DNA of 64,000 nucleotides from positions 682,001-746,000 of the forward strand of contig NZ_QEES01000002.1 of the NCBI RefSeq assembly GCF_003115775.1, written 5' to 3'. The translations under genes were made by a program, and so were the position numbers. The notes below the pieces were generated by a model, which worked only from the letters and a program-made list of their open reading frames with translations, had not been told where the DNA came from and made no database searches. The first letter of the stretch is position 1. Every line of letters starts with the position of its first letter. Below are positions 42,690 to 51,587 of the stretch, in pieces. This DNA is from Cellulomonas sp. WB94. GTDB lineage: Bacteria > Actinomycetota > Actinomycetes > Actinomycetales > Cellulomonadaceae.

Positions 42690-43880
42690 ATGGACGCCAC
42701 CGGCCTCGCCAAGCTCATGAGCCCGACGGGCTGGGCGCTGCTGAACGCGTTGCCGCCCTACGACGAGCGGGCGACCCTCGCGCTGTCCGAGCGCCTGCAC
42801 CGCGACGGCGTCGACCCTGACCTCGTCGCCGCCGCACTGACCCAGTCACGGCTGCGAGCCAAGGCCCACGTCAAGTTCGGCGACTTCGCCGACGGCATGC
42901 TCTTCACCCCGGCCGGGCTCGAGCAGTCCACCCGCCTCCTCGTCGCCGCGCACCACGCCCGGCGCTACACCGACGCGGGCGTCACGAAGCTCGCCGACCT
43001 CACGTGCGGCATCGGGGCCGACTCGATGGCCTTTGCGAGCATGGGCCTCACGGTGCTGGCAGTCGACACCGACGAGGTCACGGCAGCCGTCGCGACCGTC
43101 AACCTCCGTCACTTCCCCGAGGTCGAGGTCCGCCACGGCGACGGGCTCACGATCGACCTCACGGCCGACGGCGTGGACGGGGTCTACGCGGACCCGGCGC
43201 GACGCACGACGGGCGGCTCGCGCGTGTTCGACCCTGCCGCCTACTCGCCACCCCTGGACACCCTCCTCGGGCTGCGCGCGAGCGTCCCTGCCCTCGGCCT
43301 CAAGCTCGGCCCGGGCCTGCCGCACGCGGCGCTCCCCGACGACGCCGAGGCGCAGTGGGTGTCGGTCGAGGGCGACGTCGTCGAGGTCGGGCTCTGGTTC
43401 GGCCCGCTCGCCCCCGACGGTCCCGGGCGCAGCGCCCTCGTGCTGCGCGCCGGTGGGACCCACGTCGTGCGGGTCGGCCCGCAGGGCCCGTCCGTGCCCG
43501 ACGTCGGACCGGTCGGCGCCTACCTGTACGAGCCGGACGGAGCCGTGATCCGGTCCGGGCTCGTGGGCGAGGTCGCGGCGCAGGTGCAGGGCCGGCTCGT
43601 CGACAGGACGATCGCCTACGTGACGTCCGACGTGCTGCACCCCACCCACCTCGCGACCGCCTACCGGGTCCTGGACACCATGCCGTTCGGGCTCAAGCGC
43701 CTGCGGACCTACCTCCGCGGGCGCGACGTCGGGCGCCTGACGATCAAGAAGCGCGGCACCGCGGTCCTGCCCGAGCAGCTGCGCGCCCAGCTCGACCTGC
43801 ACGGCGACACCGAGGCGACGATCGTCCTCACACGCGTCGCTGGCTCGCAGCAGGTCCTCCTCGTGGAGCCGGTCGCATGA
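42690..43880 (+). CDS. class I SAM-dependent methyltransferase with THUMP-like C-terminus
   Basis: The 396-residue protein has a helical N-terminal domain, a SAM-binding core (LADLTCGIGADSMAFA, VLAVDTDEVTAA) with the motif YADPARRTTGG, and a C-terminal region ending in IKKRGTAVLPEQLRAQL. The Asp-Pro-x-Arg motif and this tail are typical of a conserved actinobacterial THUMP-like methyltransferase whose substrate is probably RNA, but this is not established. GGAAGGA precedes the ATG. It overlaps the next gene by 4 nt. Confidence 0.82.
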   Translation: MDATGLAKLMSPTGWALLNALPPYDERATLALSERLHRDGVDPDLVAAALTQSRLRAKAHVKFGDFADGMLFTPAGLEQSTRLLVAAHHARRYTDAGVTKLADLTCGIGADSMAFASMGLTVLAVDTDEVTAAVATVNLRHFPEVEVRHGDGLTIDLTADGVDGVYADPARRTTGGSRVFDPAAYSPPLDTLLGLRASVPALGLKLGPGLPHAALPDDAEAQWVSVEGDVVEVGLWFGPLAPDGPGRSALVLRAGGTHVVRVGPQGPSVPDVGPVGAYLYEPDGAVIRSGLVGEVAAQVQGRLVDRTIAYVTSDVLHPTHLATAYRVLDTMPFGLKRLRTYLRGRDVGRLTIKKRGTAVLPEQLRAQLDLHGDTEATIVLTRVAGSQQVLLVEPVA

Positions 43881-45022
43881 AGACTCTCGCGCTGCCGTTC
43901 GCGACGTCGGGCCGCTCGTCGGTCGGGCTCGAGTGGGAGCTCGCGCTCGTCGACTCCGACTCGGGCGACCTGCGTCAGGTCGCCCAGACGGTGCTCGACG
44001 CGGTCCGACCCGCGGGCGGTGGCGAGCACCCGGCGATCCGCCAGGAGCTGCTGCTCAACACCGTGGAGGTCGTCTCGGGCGTCTGCCGCACCATCGGCGA
44101 GGCGGGCGCCGACCTGCAGCGAGCCATCGAGGAGGTCCGCGTCGTCACGGACCCCCTGCGGGTCGAGCTCATGTGCGCGGGCACGCACCCGTTCGCCCGC
44201 TGGACCCAGCAGAAGGTCACCGACAAGCAGCGGTACGCGACCCTCATCGACCGCACGCAGTGGTGGGGCCGGCAGATGCTCATCTACGGCGTCCACGTGC
44301 ACGTCGGCATCGAGGACCGCGACAAGGTGCTGCCGATCTCCAACGCGCTGCTGACGTGCTTCGCGCACCTGCAGTCGCTGTCCGCGTCGAGCCCGTTCTG
44401 GGGCGGCCAGGACACCGGGTACGCGTCCAACCGCGCGCTCATGTTCCAGCAGCTGCCCACGGCCGGGCTGCCGTTCCAGTTCGACCGCTGGGACCAGCTC
44501 GAGGGCTACGTCGCCGACATGATGCACACCGGCGTGATCGACCAGTTCGACGAGGTGCGGTGGGACGTGCGCCCCTCGCTGCGGTTCGGCACGATCGAGA
44601 CACGCATCTGCGACGGCTCGTCGAACCTGCTCGAGGTCACCGCGCTCGGCGCGCTCACGCACTGCCTGGTCGAGCACTTCTCGACGATGCTCGACCGCGG
44701 CGAGACCCTGCCGAGGATGCAGCCCTGGTACGTCCAGGAGAACAAGTGGCGCTCGGCGCGCTACGGCATGGACGCGATCATCATCACGAACTCTGCCGGC
44801 GACGAGGAGCACGTGACCGACGCCGTCGAGCGGCTCCTCGTGGAGCTCGCCCCCGTCGCGGAGCGTCTCGGCTGCTCGACCGAGCTCGACAACGTGCGCG
44901 TGATCCTGCGCCGGGGCGCGTCCTACCAGCGGCAGCGGGCTGTCGCCCGGCGCAACGCGGGGGCGCTCGATGCCGTCGTCGCGGCGCTCGTCGCCGAGAT
45001 GCGCGCGGGCCGGCCGCTGTAG
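43877..45022 (+). CDS. carboxylate-amine / glutamate-cysteine ligase (GCS2, YbdK type)
   Basis: This 381-residue protein is a GCS2-family ATP-dependent ligase: SVGLEWELALVD, the IRQELLLNTVEVVSG substrate strand, MLIYGVHVHVGIEDRD, RFGTIETRICDGSS and the C-terminal ENKWRSARYGMDA. Family members join glutamate to cysteine or other amines. Actinobacteria make mycothiol rather than glutathione, so the product is uncertain; a gamma-glutamylcysteine or ergothioneine-type role is possible. The start overlaps the methyltransferase stop (ATGA). Confidence 0.88.
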   Translation: MKTLALPFATSGRSSVGLEWELALVDSDSGDLRQVAQTVLDAVRPAGGGEHPAIRQELLLNTVEVVSGVCRTIGEAGADLQRAIEEVRVVTDPLRVELMCAGTHPFARWTQQKVTDKQRYATLIDRTQWWGRQMLIYGVHVHVGIEDRDKVLPISNALLTCFAHLQSLSASSPFWGGQDTGYASNRALMFQQLPTAGLPFQFDRWDQLEGYVADMMHTGVIDQFDEVRWDVRPSLRFGTIETRICDGSSNLLEVTALGALTHCLVEHFSTMLDRGETLPRMQPWYVQENKWRSARYGMDAIIITNSAGDEEHVTDAVERLLVELAPVAERLGCSTELDNVRVILRRGASYQRQRAVARRNAGALDAVVAALVAEMRAGRPL

Positions 45023-45086
45023 CCGGGCGCTCCATTCGGCCGTTGTTGCCGGCCGCTGCAGCCAGCGCAGACCGACGCCGCCGTCC

Positions 45087-46145
45087 CTAGACCCGCACCG
45101 TCTCGAGCGGCATCGAGGAGTCCACGGGCAGGTCGAGCGAGGACGGCGCGAGCCCGCGGCGCACGACGGCGGCCCCGAGCGCCGCGATCATCGCGCCGTT
45201 GTCGGTGCAGAAGCGGATCGGCGGGATGCGCAGCGCGATGCCCGCCTCGGCGCAGCGGATCGCGGCGAGCTCGCGGAGCTGGGAGTTGGCGGAGAAGCCC
45301 CCGCCGATCACCAGCGTGCGCACGTCGTGGCGTCGGCACGCGGCGATCGTCTTGGCGGTCAGCACGTCGGCGACGGCGGCCGCGAACGAGGCCGCGACGT
45401 CGTTCAGCGGGATCGGCTGCCCGACGTCCGTGCGCGCCTCGACCCAGCGAGCCACGGCGGTCTTGAGCCCGGAGAAGGAGAAGTCGTACGCGTGCTTCTC
45501 CTGGTCCTTGGCGGCCGTCAGCCCGCGCGGGAACCGGATCGCGGTGGGGTCGCCCTCGCGGGCCAGCCGGTCGATGTGCGGGCCGCCCGGGTAGGGCAGA
45601 CCGAGCAGGCGTCCGACCTTGTCGAACGCCTCCCCCGCGGCGTCGTCGAGCGTCGAGCCGAGCTCGGTGACCCCGGTGACGACGTCGTCGACGAGCAGGA
45701 GGCTCGAGTGCCCGCCCGAGACGACGAGTGCCATCAGCCGCTCGGGGAAGAGCCCGTCGACGAGCTCGTCCACCGCGGCGTGCCCGATGACGTGGTTGAC
45801 CCCGAAGAGCGGCTTGCCGAGCCCTAGCGCGAGCGCCTTGGCGGCCGAGGCGCCGACCGTCAGGGGTCCGACGAGCCCGGGCCCCGCGGTGACGGCGATC
45901 GCGTCGACGTCCGCGAGACCGACGCCCGCGGTCGCCAGTGCGCGCTCGATCGTCGGGATCATCGCCTCGAGGTGGGCGCGCGAGGCGATCTCGGGGATGA
46001 TCCCGCCGAACCGCGCGTGCTCGTCCATCGAGCTCGCGACGACGTCGGCGAGCAGCTCGCTGCGGTCCGCGTGCGCGCGGACGAGCGCGACGCCGGTCTC
46101 GTCGCAGGACGTCTCGATCCCGAGCACGAGCGGGGCGGCTGTCAT
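45087..46145 (-). CDS. tsaD: tRNA N6-threonylcarbamoyladenosine synthase subunit TsaD
   Basis: The 352-residue catalytic subunit transfers the threonylcarbamoyl group to A37 of ANN-decoding tRNAs, together with TsaB and TsaE. It has the ASKHA start [16 protein letters not shown], the metal-binding HVIGH motif in [24 protein letters not shown] and the late [12 protein letters not shown] and [12 protein letters not shown]. All key residues are present. The ATG has TATCCT 7 nt upstream. It is separated from the tsaE-tsaB-rimI block by a sulfurtransferase and a rightward gene. Confidence 0.96.
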   Translation of the reverse strand: MTAAPLVLGIETSCDETGVALVRAHADRSELLADVVASSMDEHARFGGIIPEIASRAHLEAMIPTIERALATAGVGLADVDAIAVTAGPGLVGPLTVGASAAKALALGLGKPLFGVNHVIGHAAVDELVDGLFPERLMALVVSGGHSSLLLVDDVVTGVTELGSTLDDAAGEAFDKVGRLLGLPYPGGPHIDRLAREGDPTAIRFPRGLTAAKDQEKHAYDFSFSGLKTAVARWVEARTDVGQPIPLNDVAASFAAAVADVLTAKTIAACRRHDVRTLVIGGGFSANSQLRELAAIRCAEAGIALRIPPIRFCTDNGAMIAALGAAVVRRGLAPSSLDLPVDSSMPLETVRV

Positions 46146-46152
46146 GCCGTCC

Positions 46153-46158
46153 AGGATA
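46153..46158 (-). promoter_or_regulatory. -10 box of a leaderless promoter for tsaD
   Basis: TATCCT ends 7 nt before the ATG with no Shine-Dalgarno, so tsaD appears to have its own promoter apart from tsaE-tsaB-rimI. Confidence 0.5.
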
Positions 46159-46232
46159 GGCGGGCAGGCCCGCGTGACATGCGTCACCAGCGCGGACGGA
46201 ATGGGGCGCGGGGAGTTGACGCTTCAACCACC

Positions 46233-46886
46233 ATGACGATCGAGACCACTGACCTGTCCGAGCTCGACTTCCCGACCGATCTCGAGGCGGCCCCGCTGTC
46301 GATCGGTGACGACGTCGCCGACCTGCTGTTCCGCGAGGCGCGCACCGTGAACACGTTCGCCGACGACGACGTGCCCGACAGCGCCGTCCGCGCGGCCTAC
46401 GACCTGGTCCGGTGGGGCCCGACGGCGATGAACACCGTGCCGCTGCGCCTGCTCCTCGTCCGGACGCCCGAGGCCCGCACGCGTCTCGCCGCGCACATGA
46501 ACGAGGGCAACCGTGACCGGGTCCTCGCCGCGCCCCTGACGATCGTCGCCGCCGCCGACACGAACTTCCACCACCACCTGCCGTTGCTCGCGCCGCACGC
46601 GGTCGGCATGGTCGACAGGTTCGAGGGCGACGCCGGCTCACGCACGGGCCTCGCCCGGCAGTCCGGCCTCATCCAGGTCGGCTACCTCATCACCGGGCTG
46701 CGCGCAGCCGGGCTGCACGTCGGTGCGATGGGCGGGTTCGACGCCGCGGGCATCGACGCCGAGTTCTTCGCCGAGAACGGCTGGCAGTCGCTGCTCGTCC
46801 TCAACGTCGGCCAGCCTGCGGTCGAGGACGCGACCCGCCCGCGCGCGGAGCGCCTCGCGTTCACGGACGTCGCCCGGACCGTCTGA
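46233..46886 (+). CDS. malonic semialdehyde reductase-type nitroreductase (RutE/HadB-like)
   Basis: This 217-residue FMN-dependent nitroreductase-fold protein shows the family pattern FREARTVNTFADDDV, LVRWGPTAMNTVPLRLLLV and the late GAMGGFDAAGIDAEFF. Proteins of this pattern reduce 3-oxopropanoate (malonic semialdehyde) or nitro compounds. No other pyrimidine-degradation genes are nearby, so the physiological substrate is open. It is divergent from tsaD and convergent with the sulfurtransferase, with only 6 bp between stops. Confidence 0.85.
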   Translation: MTIETTDLSELDFPTDLEAAPLSIGDDVADLLFREARTVNTFADDDVPDSAVRAAYDLVRWGPTAMNTVPLRLLLVRTPEARTRLAAHMNEGNRDRVLAAPLTIVAAADTNFHHHLPLLAPHAVGMVDRFEGDAGSRTGLARQSGLIQVGYLITGLRAAGLHVGAMGGFDAAGIDAEFFAENGWQSLLVLNVGQPAVEDATRPRAERLAFTDVARTV

Positions 46887-46892
46887 CCGTCG

Positions 46893-47756
46893 CTAGCGCG
46901 GATCGGGCCCCGTCGTCACCGCACGGTCGGGGTCGGCGGACCACTGCGACCAGGAACCCGGGTACAGCGCCGCCTCGACACCGATCGAGGCGAGCGCCGC
47001 GACCTCGTGCGCTGCCGTGACCCCGGACCCGCAGTACACCCCGACCGGCGCCGGCCCCGGCACACCCAGCGCGGCGAACCGGTCCCGGAGCGCCTGCGCA
47101 CCCAGGAACCGGCCGTCCGCGTCGCGGTTGTCGGACGTCGGCGCCGACACCGCGCCGGCGATGTGCCCCGCCCGGGGGTCGACGGGCTCGACCTCTCCCC
47201 GGTACCGCTCCCCCGCTCGCGCGTCGAGCAGCACCCCGGCCGATGCGAGCCCGGCCGCCTCGTCGGCGTCGAGCGTCGCGAGCGCGCCCGGGACGAGAAC
47301 GACGTCTCCGGCGGGCGGGGTCACCTCGCCCGTCTCGAGCGATCCACCGGCGGAGAGCCAGTCAGCAAGCCCGCCGTCGAGCAGCCGGACTCCCCGCACG
47401 CCGGCCCACCGCAGGAGCCACCAGGCACGCGCCGCGGACATCCCGCCGACCGCGTCGTACGCCACGACCGACCCACCCGCTCCGACTCCCCAGCGCCGGG
47501 CAGCCGCCTCGAGCGCGGCGACGTCCGGCAACGGGTGGCGGCCGTCCGCGGGCGTCGCCGGCGCAGCGAGCTCGGTCTCCAGGTCCACGTACACCGCGCC
47601 CGGCAGGTGACCCGCGAGGTACTGGGCGTGGCCGTCGCTCCGGCCCAGCGCCCAGCGGACGTCGAGCAGGACCGGGACGTCCCCGCTCGCGATCTGCGCG
47701 GCGAGCTGCTGTGCCTCGACGAGGACTGCCGTCCGTGCGGTGTCGCCGGTGCTCAC
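46893..47756 (-). CDS. two-domain rhodanese sulfurtransferase
   Basis: The 287-residue protein has two rhodanese domains, an inactive N-terminal one (about 15-135) and a C-terminal one with the active-site loop VYCGSGVTAAH. This layout fits thiosulfate or 3-mercaptopyruvate sulfurtransferases; the loop alone does not decide between them. The GTG start overlaps the rimI stop as GTGA, so it is the last gene of the alr-tsaE-tsaB-rimI block, in the position where tsaD is often found. Confidence 0.92.
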   Translation of the reverse strand: MSTGDTARTAVLVEAQQLAAQIASGDVPVLLDVRWALGRSDGHAQYLAGHLPGAVYVDLETELAAPATPADGRHPLPDVAALEAAARRWGVGAGGSVVAYDAVGGMSAARAWWLLRWAGVRGVRLLDGGLADWLSAGGSLETGEVTPPAGDVVLVPGALATLDADEAAGLASAGVLLDARAGERYRGEVEPVDPRAGHIAGAVSAPTSDNRDADGRFLGAQALRDRFAALGVPGPAPVGVYCGSGVTAAHEVAALASIGVEAALYPGSWSQWSADPDRAVTTGPDPR

Positions 47757-48280
47757 GAGATCTGCTCCTTGTCGTCGTCGCTCGGTGCGGGCGGTGCTGC
47801 CGGTGCGGGCGGGTTGCTCAGCGCCAGGCTCATCGTCCAGGCGTCGACGTTCTCCGGCTGGTAGTACCCGCGCCGACGCCCCATCCGCACGAAGCCTGCC
47901 CGCTCGTACAGCCGCAGCGCCGGGTCGTTGTCGACCCGGACCTCGAGGTAGACGTTGGCCGCACCGACCTCGCGCGCATGTCCCAGGAGCGCCGCGAGCA
48001 GGGCAGAACCGACGCCGCGCCGCTGGTGCCCGGTGGTCGTACCGATCGTCATGACCTCGGCGTCGACGCCGTCGAACGACAGCCCGGCGTAGCCGACGAG
48101 CTCCCCGGTCGCGACCTCATGCCCACCGACGTACCAGCGCCCCGGTCCTTCGAGCTCCTCCGCGAGCGCTGCGCGCGACCACGCGCCCGCACCGAAGAGC
48201 TCGCGTTCGAAGCGGTCGAGGACGGGCAGGTCCGCGCGGGTGAGCGGGCGCACGACGACGCCCGGGGCCAGCTCGGTCAC
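47753..48280 (-). CDS. rimI: ribosomal protein S18 alanine N-acetyltransferase RimI
   Basis: This 175-residue GNAT enzyme acetylates an N-terminal alanine, classically of ribosomal protein S18. Motifs include VVVRPLTRADLPVLDRFE, the acetyl-CoA loop GHQRRGVGSALL, VYLEVRVDNDPALRLYERAGF and RRGYYQPENVDAWTM. The last 20 residues are a proline/acid-rich tail beyond the usual end. Both ends overlap neighbours by 4 nt, in the conserved tsaB-rimI arrangement. Confidence 0.93.
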   Translation of the reverse strand: MTELAPGVVVRPLTRADLPVLDRFERELFGAGAWSRAALAEELEGPGRWYVGGHEVATGELVGYAGLSFDGVDAEVMTIGTTTGHQRRGVGSALLAALLGHAREVGAANVYLEVRVDNDPALRLYERAGFVRMGRRRGYYQPENVDAWTMSLALSNPPAPAAPPAPSDDDKEQIS

Positions 48281-48981
48281 CCGAGGACGCGCTTGCGCGC
48301 CGTCGGCGGCACGACGTCGGGCCGACGCAGGTACAGCGGCTCGGTCGACAGGGCCGCACCCGGGTCGGACGCGAGCCGGCGCAGGGCGAGGCGAGCGAGC
48401 TCGGTCGGGTCCGGGTCCAGAGGAGCGCCCGCGGTCAGGGGGAGGTCGTCGGGGTAGAGCGTCGCGCCACGGCCGACGACGACGACGCCGGCGACACCGT
48501 CCGCCGCGACGGCCGCCGGGTGGTCGACCCCGGGTCCGGCCACGAGCTCGATCGCGCGCTCAGGATCGGTCGCCGCCCCGGTCACCCGGTACCGGGCCCA
48601 GTACACCTCGCGGCGGCGCGCGTCGGTCACGACCAGCACGTCGGTCCCGACCGCGAGCGCCAGGTCACGCACGGCCTGCGCCGCGATCGCGTCGAGGCTG
48701 CAGACGCCGTGCACCGGCACGCCCAGGGCCAGAGCGAGCGCTCGCGCGGTGACGAGCCCGACGCGCAGCCCGGTGAACGGCGCGGGACCGGTGCCGGCGA
48801 CGACGGCCGTGACCGCCGTCCGGTCCACGCCGGCCTCGGTGAGGACCTCGTCGATCAGGGGAGCGAGCAGCTCCGCATGGCGCCGGTGCTCCTGCACGGA
48901 GCGTGCTGCGAGGGTCCGGCCCGAGCCGTCAGTGAGAGCGACCGCGACCGCAGCGGAGGTGTCGAGTGCGAGAACAGCCAC
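48277..48981 (-). CDS. tsaB: t6A biosynthesis protein TsaB
   Basis: The 234-residue ASKHA-fold partner of TsaD has VLALDTSAAVAVALTDG, then LLAPLIDEVLTEAGVDRTAV and GTGPAPFTGLRVGLVTARALA, all typical of TsaB. It lacks metal-binding residues, as expected for the scaffold subunit. It overlaps rimI by 4 nt and lies 18 bp after tsaE. It likely acts with the separate tsaD gene product. Confidence 0.95.
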   Translation of the reverse strand: MAVLALDTSAAVAVALTDGSGRTLAARSVQEHRRHAELLAPLIDEVLTEAGVDRTAVTAVVAGTGPAPFTGLRVGLVTARALALALGVPVHGVCSLDAIAAQAVRDLALAVGTDVLVVTDARRREVYWARYRVTGAATDPERAIELVAGPGVDHPAAVAADGVAGVVVVGRGATLYPDDLPLTAGAPLDPDPTELARLALRRLASDPGAALSTEPLYLRRPDVVPPTARKRVLG

Positions 48982-48999
48982 GGCCCCAGCATCCCACTG

Positions 49000-49611
49000 T
49001 CAGGAGGGCAGGCGGATCCCTGCCCAGCGGGCCCCGACCGCGCGCACCGTGACGGTGCGCGTGCCACCCGCGGGGTCCTCCTCGGGTGCGTCCCCTCCGT
49101 CGGCCTCGACCAGCGCCGCGCCGCGGGGACGATGGATCGAGAGCTCGAGGCGGTCCGAAGCGAGAGACTCGACCAGCCCCTCACCCCACTCGACGACCGT
49201 GACGGAGTCCTCGAGGCTCGTGTCGAGGTCGAGCGCCTCCACCTCGTCGAGCGAGCCGAGCCGGTACGCGTCGACGTGCACGAGGGCCGGCCCCGCCTCG
49301 CCGGGCGTGCTCGCCTCCCCCGCGGCTCCCGAGGTCGCTGCGACCCCCGGCAGCGGCGGGTGGACGCGCGCGATGATGAACGTGGGCGACGCGACCTGCC
49401 CGCGCACCCCGAGACCCGCACCGATGCCCTGCGTGAGGGTCGTCTTGCCGGCACCGAGGTCACCCGTGAGCACGACGAGGTCGCCCGCCCGGAGCACCGC
49501 CGCGAGCGCACGGCCGTACCCGCGTGTCGCGTCGGCGTCGGCGAGCTCGACGGTGACGGGCGAGGGGTGCCCGGCGGGCAGCTCCTGGTCCGGCCCGGTC
49601 GACGCGGTCAT
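49000..49611 (-). CDS. tsaE: t6A biosynthesis ATPase TsaE
   Basis: This 203-residue P-loop protein has LTGDLGAGKTTLTQGIG (Walker A), SPTFIIARVH (switch I), HVDAYRLGSLDEVEAL and VVEWGEGL (Walker B region), all conserved in TsaE. It drives the TsaB-TsaD cycle. It is longer than the usual 150-170 residues because of a Gly/Ala/Pro insertion near residues 85-105 and a C-terminal extension. Its start overlaps the alr stop as ATGA. Confidence 0.94.
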   Translation of the reverse strand: MTASTGPDQELPAGHPSPVTVELADADATRGYGRALAAVLRAGDLVVLTGDLGAGKTTLTQGIGAGLGVRGQVASPTFIIARVHPPLPGVAATSGAAGEASTPGEAGPALVHVDAYRLGSLDEVEALDLDTSLEDSVTVVEWGEGLVESLASDRLELSIHRPRGAALVEADGGDAPEEDPAGGTRTVTVRAVGARWAGIRLPS

Positions 49612-50819
49612 CGGCCGACCGCCCCGATCGCCGCGGTCGGCGTGGCCACGTCGTCGTCCGTGGCCGGCGTCTCGCTGTCCACGTGGACGCGCGGCACCCG
49701 CGACCCGAGCCGCGTGACGATCTCGTAGCTGATGGTGCCGGCCGCCTCCGCCCAGTCCTCGGCGGTCGGCCCGCCGTCGGCCCCGGTGCCGAACAGCTCC
49801 ACACGGTCGCCCGCGACCTCGCGCGCCCCGGGACCGAGGTCGAGCACGAACTGGTCCATGCACACGCGACCGGCGACCCCGAGCCGCCGCCCGCCGACCT
49901 GGACAGGCGCGCCCAGCTGGCCGGCTGACCCCGACGCGTGCCGCGGGATCCCGTCGGCATATCCGAGCGGCACGACGCCGAGCGTCGTCGCGCCGGGCGT
50001 CACGTAGGCGTGCGCGTAGGACACGCCCTGGCCGCCGCCCACCGTCTTGACCGTCGCGAGCTCGGCCTCGAGCGTCATCGCGGGCACGAGACCGAAGTCC
50101 GCCGGCCCGCCGAGCTGCGGGACGGGCGACAGGCCGTAGACGGCGATGCCGGGTCGCACGAGGTCGTAGTGGACGGCGGGGTTGGTGAGCGTCGCCGCCG
50201 AGTTGGCGAGGTGCCGGACCTCGAGGCGCGCGCCCAGGGACTCTGCGAGCGCGACGGCGCCGGCGAACACCTCGGCCTGGGCGAGCACGGTCGGGTGGCT
50301 CGGCTCGTCGGCGAAGGCGAAGTGCGACCAGATCCCGACAACGTCGAGGACCCCCTCGGCCTGCAGGCGCAGGGCAGCGTCGAGCAGCGCCTCGAGCCGG
50401 TCGGGGGTGACGCCGTTGCGACCGAGCCCGGTGTCGACCTTGACGTGCACGCGGGCGGTGCGCCCGGCGCGGCGGGCACCGTCGGCGACCTCCTCGAGCG
50501 CCCAGGGCGCCGCGACGGACACGTCGATGTCCGCGGCGACGGCCTGCTCGAGGGGGGCGCCCGGTGCGTACAGCCAGGTGAGCACGCGAGCGTCGAACCC
50601 GGCGGCCCGCAGCGCGAGCGCCTCGCCGATCTGCGCCGTGCCGAGCCAGGTGGCGCCACCCTCGAGGGCAGCGCGCGCCGCGGGGACGAGGCCGTGCCCG
50701 TAGGCGTCGGCCTTGACGACGGCCATCACCTGGGCGGTCGGTGCGTGCGCCGCGAGGGCCCGGACGTTGCCGCGGATCGCGGCCAGGTCGACGACGGCAC
50801 GCGCGGGGAAGTTGCTCAC
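49608..50819 (-). CDS. alr: alanine racemase
   Basis: The 403-residue PLP enzyme makes D-alanine for peptidoglycan. The cofactor lysine is in VMAVVKADAYGHG. Other family marks are KVDTGLGRNG, SHFAFADEP, HLANSAATL, the YDLVRPGIAVYGL barrel strand, the C-terminal domain Tyr in VSYAHAYVTPG and RVCMDQFVLDLG. The frame is open for 28 codons upstream, but the GTG at 50819 aligns with the family start and follows a GGGAG element. It heads the alr-tsaE-tsaB-rimI block. Confidence 0.95.
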   Translation of the reverse strand: MSNFPARAVVDLAAIRGNVRALAAHAPTAQVMAVVKADAYGHGLVPAARAALEGGATWLGTAQIGEALALRAAGFDARVLTWLYAPGAPLEQAVAADIDVSVAAPWALEEVADGARRAGRTARVHVKVDTGLGRNGVTPDRLEALLDAALRLQAEGVLDVVGIWSHFAFADEPSHPTVLAQAEVFAGAVALAESLGARLEVRHLANSAATLTNPAVHYDLVRPGIAVYGLSPVPQLGGPADFGLVPAMTLEAELATVKTVGGGQGVSYAHAYVTPGATTLGVVPLGYADGIPRHASGSAGQLGAPVQVGGRRLGVAGRVCMDQFVLDLGPGAREVAGDRVELFGTGADGGPTAEDWAEAAGTISYEIVTRLGSRVPRVHVDSETPATDDDVATPTAAIGAVGR

Positions 50820-50904
50820 GGGTCCAGTCTCCCACCGGCGCCGGACCGGTCCGGTGGCCGTTCCGCGCGCGCCCCCGGACCGCGTCGCGCTCGCCCGCGG
50901 CACC

Positions 50905-51525
50905 TCACGGCACCGGAACGACGACGTCGGCCCTCGCGCGCGTCGCCGCCACGAGCTCGGCGTTGCGCTGGTCGGGGCCGTGCGCCCAGTCGCGCGCGGC
51001 GGCCGGCGCCTTGCCGAACTGCTCGTGCCGGGCGACCAGCCGGGCGAGCCGCTGCACCTCTGGCTGCTCGGCGAACCACACCTCGTCGAGCAGCTCGGCG
51101 ACCGGCCCGAACCCGTGCGAGTCCAGCAGCAGGTAGTTGCCCTCGGTCAGGACGAGCGGCACCTCGGCGGGCACTCCGATCGCCCCCGCGACGGCGTTGT
51201 GCAGCTCACGGTGGTACTCGGGCGCGTAAACGGTCACCTCCGCGACCGGCGCTCGCAGCCGCCGGAGCAGGGCGACGTAGCCCGCGGCGTCGAACGTGTC
51301 GGGGGCACCCTTGCGATCCGCGCGGCCGAGCCGCTCGAGCTCGCTCTGGGCCAGGTGGAACCCGTCCATGGGCACCACGACGCACCGTCCCGGGAAGGCC
51401 GCGGCGACCGCGGCGGCGAGCGTCGACTTGCCTGCTCCGGGCGCCCCGACGATCCCCAGGATCCGGCGCGGGCGGGCGTCCATCAGCGCGGCGACGCGCA
51501 CGGCCAACGAGTCCTCGAGCAGCAC
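50905..51525 (-). CDS. P-loop nucleoside/nucleotide kinase-family protein
   Basis: This 206-residue protein belongs to the uridine kinase/pantothenate kinase-like P-loop group: ILGIVGAPGAGKSTLAAAV, VVPMDGFHLAQSELERLG, KGAPDTFDAAGYVALLRR, VYAPEYHRELH and VVLTEGNYLLL-like LVLTEGNYLLLD. Proteins of this pattern are often annotated as nucleoside or fructose kinases, but the substrate is not established. A pantothenate kinase (coaA) is separately present, so this is not expected to be the essential CoA enzyme. The GTG has CAGACT 6 nt upstream. Confidence 0.85.
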   Translation of the reverse strand: MLLEDSLAVRVAALMDARPRRILGIVGAPGAGKSTLAAAVAAAFPGRCVVVPMDGFHLAQSELERLGRADRKGAPDTFDAAGYVALLRRLRAPVAEVTVYAPEYHRELHNAVAGAIGVPAEVPLVLTEGNYLLLDSHGFGPVAELLDEVWFAEQPEVQRLARLVARHEQFGKAPAAARDWAHGPDQRNAELVAATRARADVVVPVP

Positions 51526-51531
51526 GCGCCC

Positions 51532-51537
51532 AGTCTG
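51532..51537 (-). promoter_or_regulatory. possible -10 box of a leaderless promoter for the P-loop kinase gene
   Basis: CAGACT ends 6 nt before the GTG; it differs from TAnnnT at the first base, so support is moderate. Confidence 0.35.
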
Positions 51538-51587
51538 CCCGGTGCGAGCCCCCTCGCGCGGACGCGTTCAGCCGCGGTCGGTGGAGG

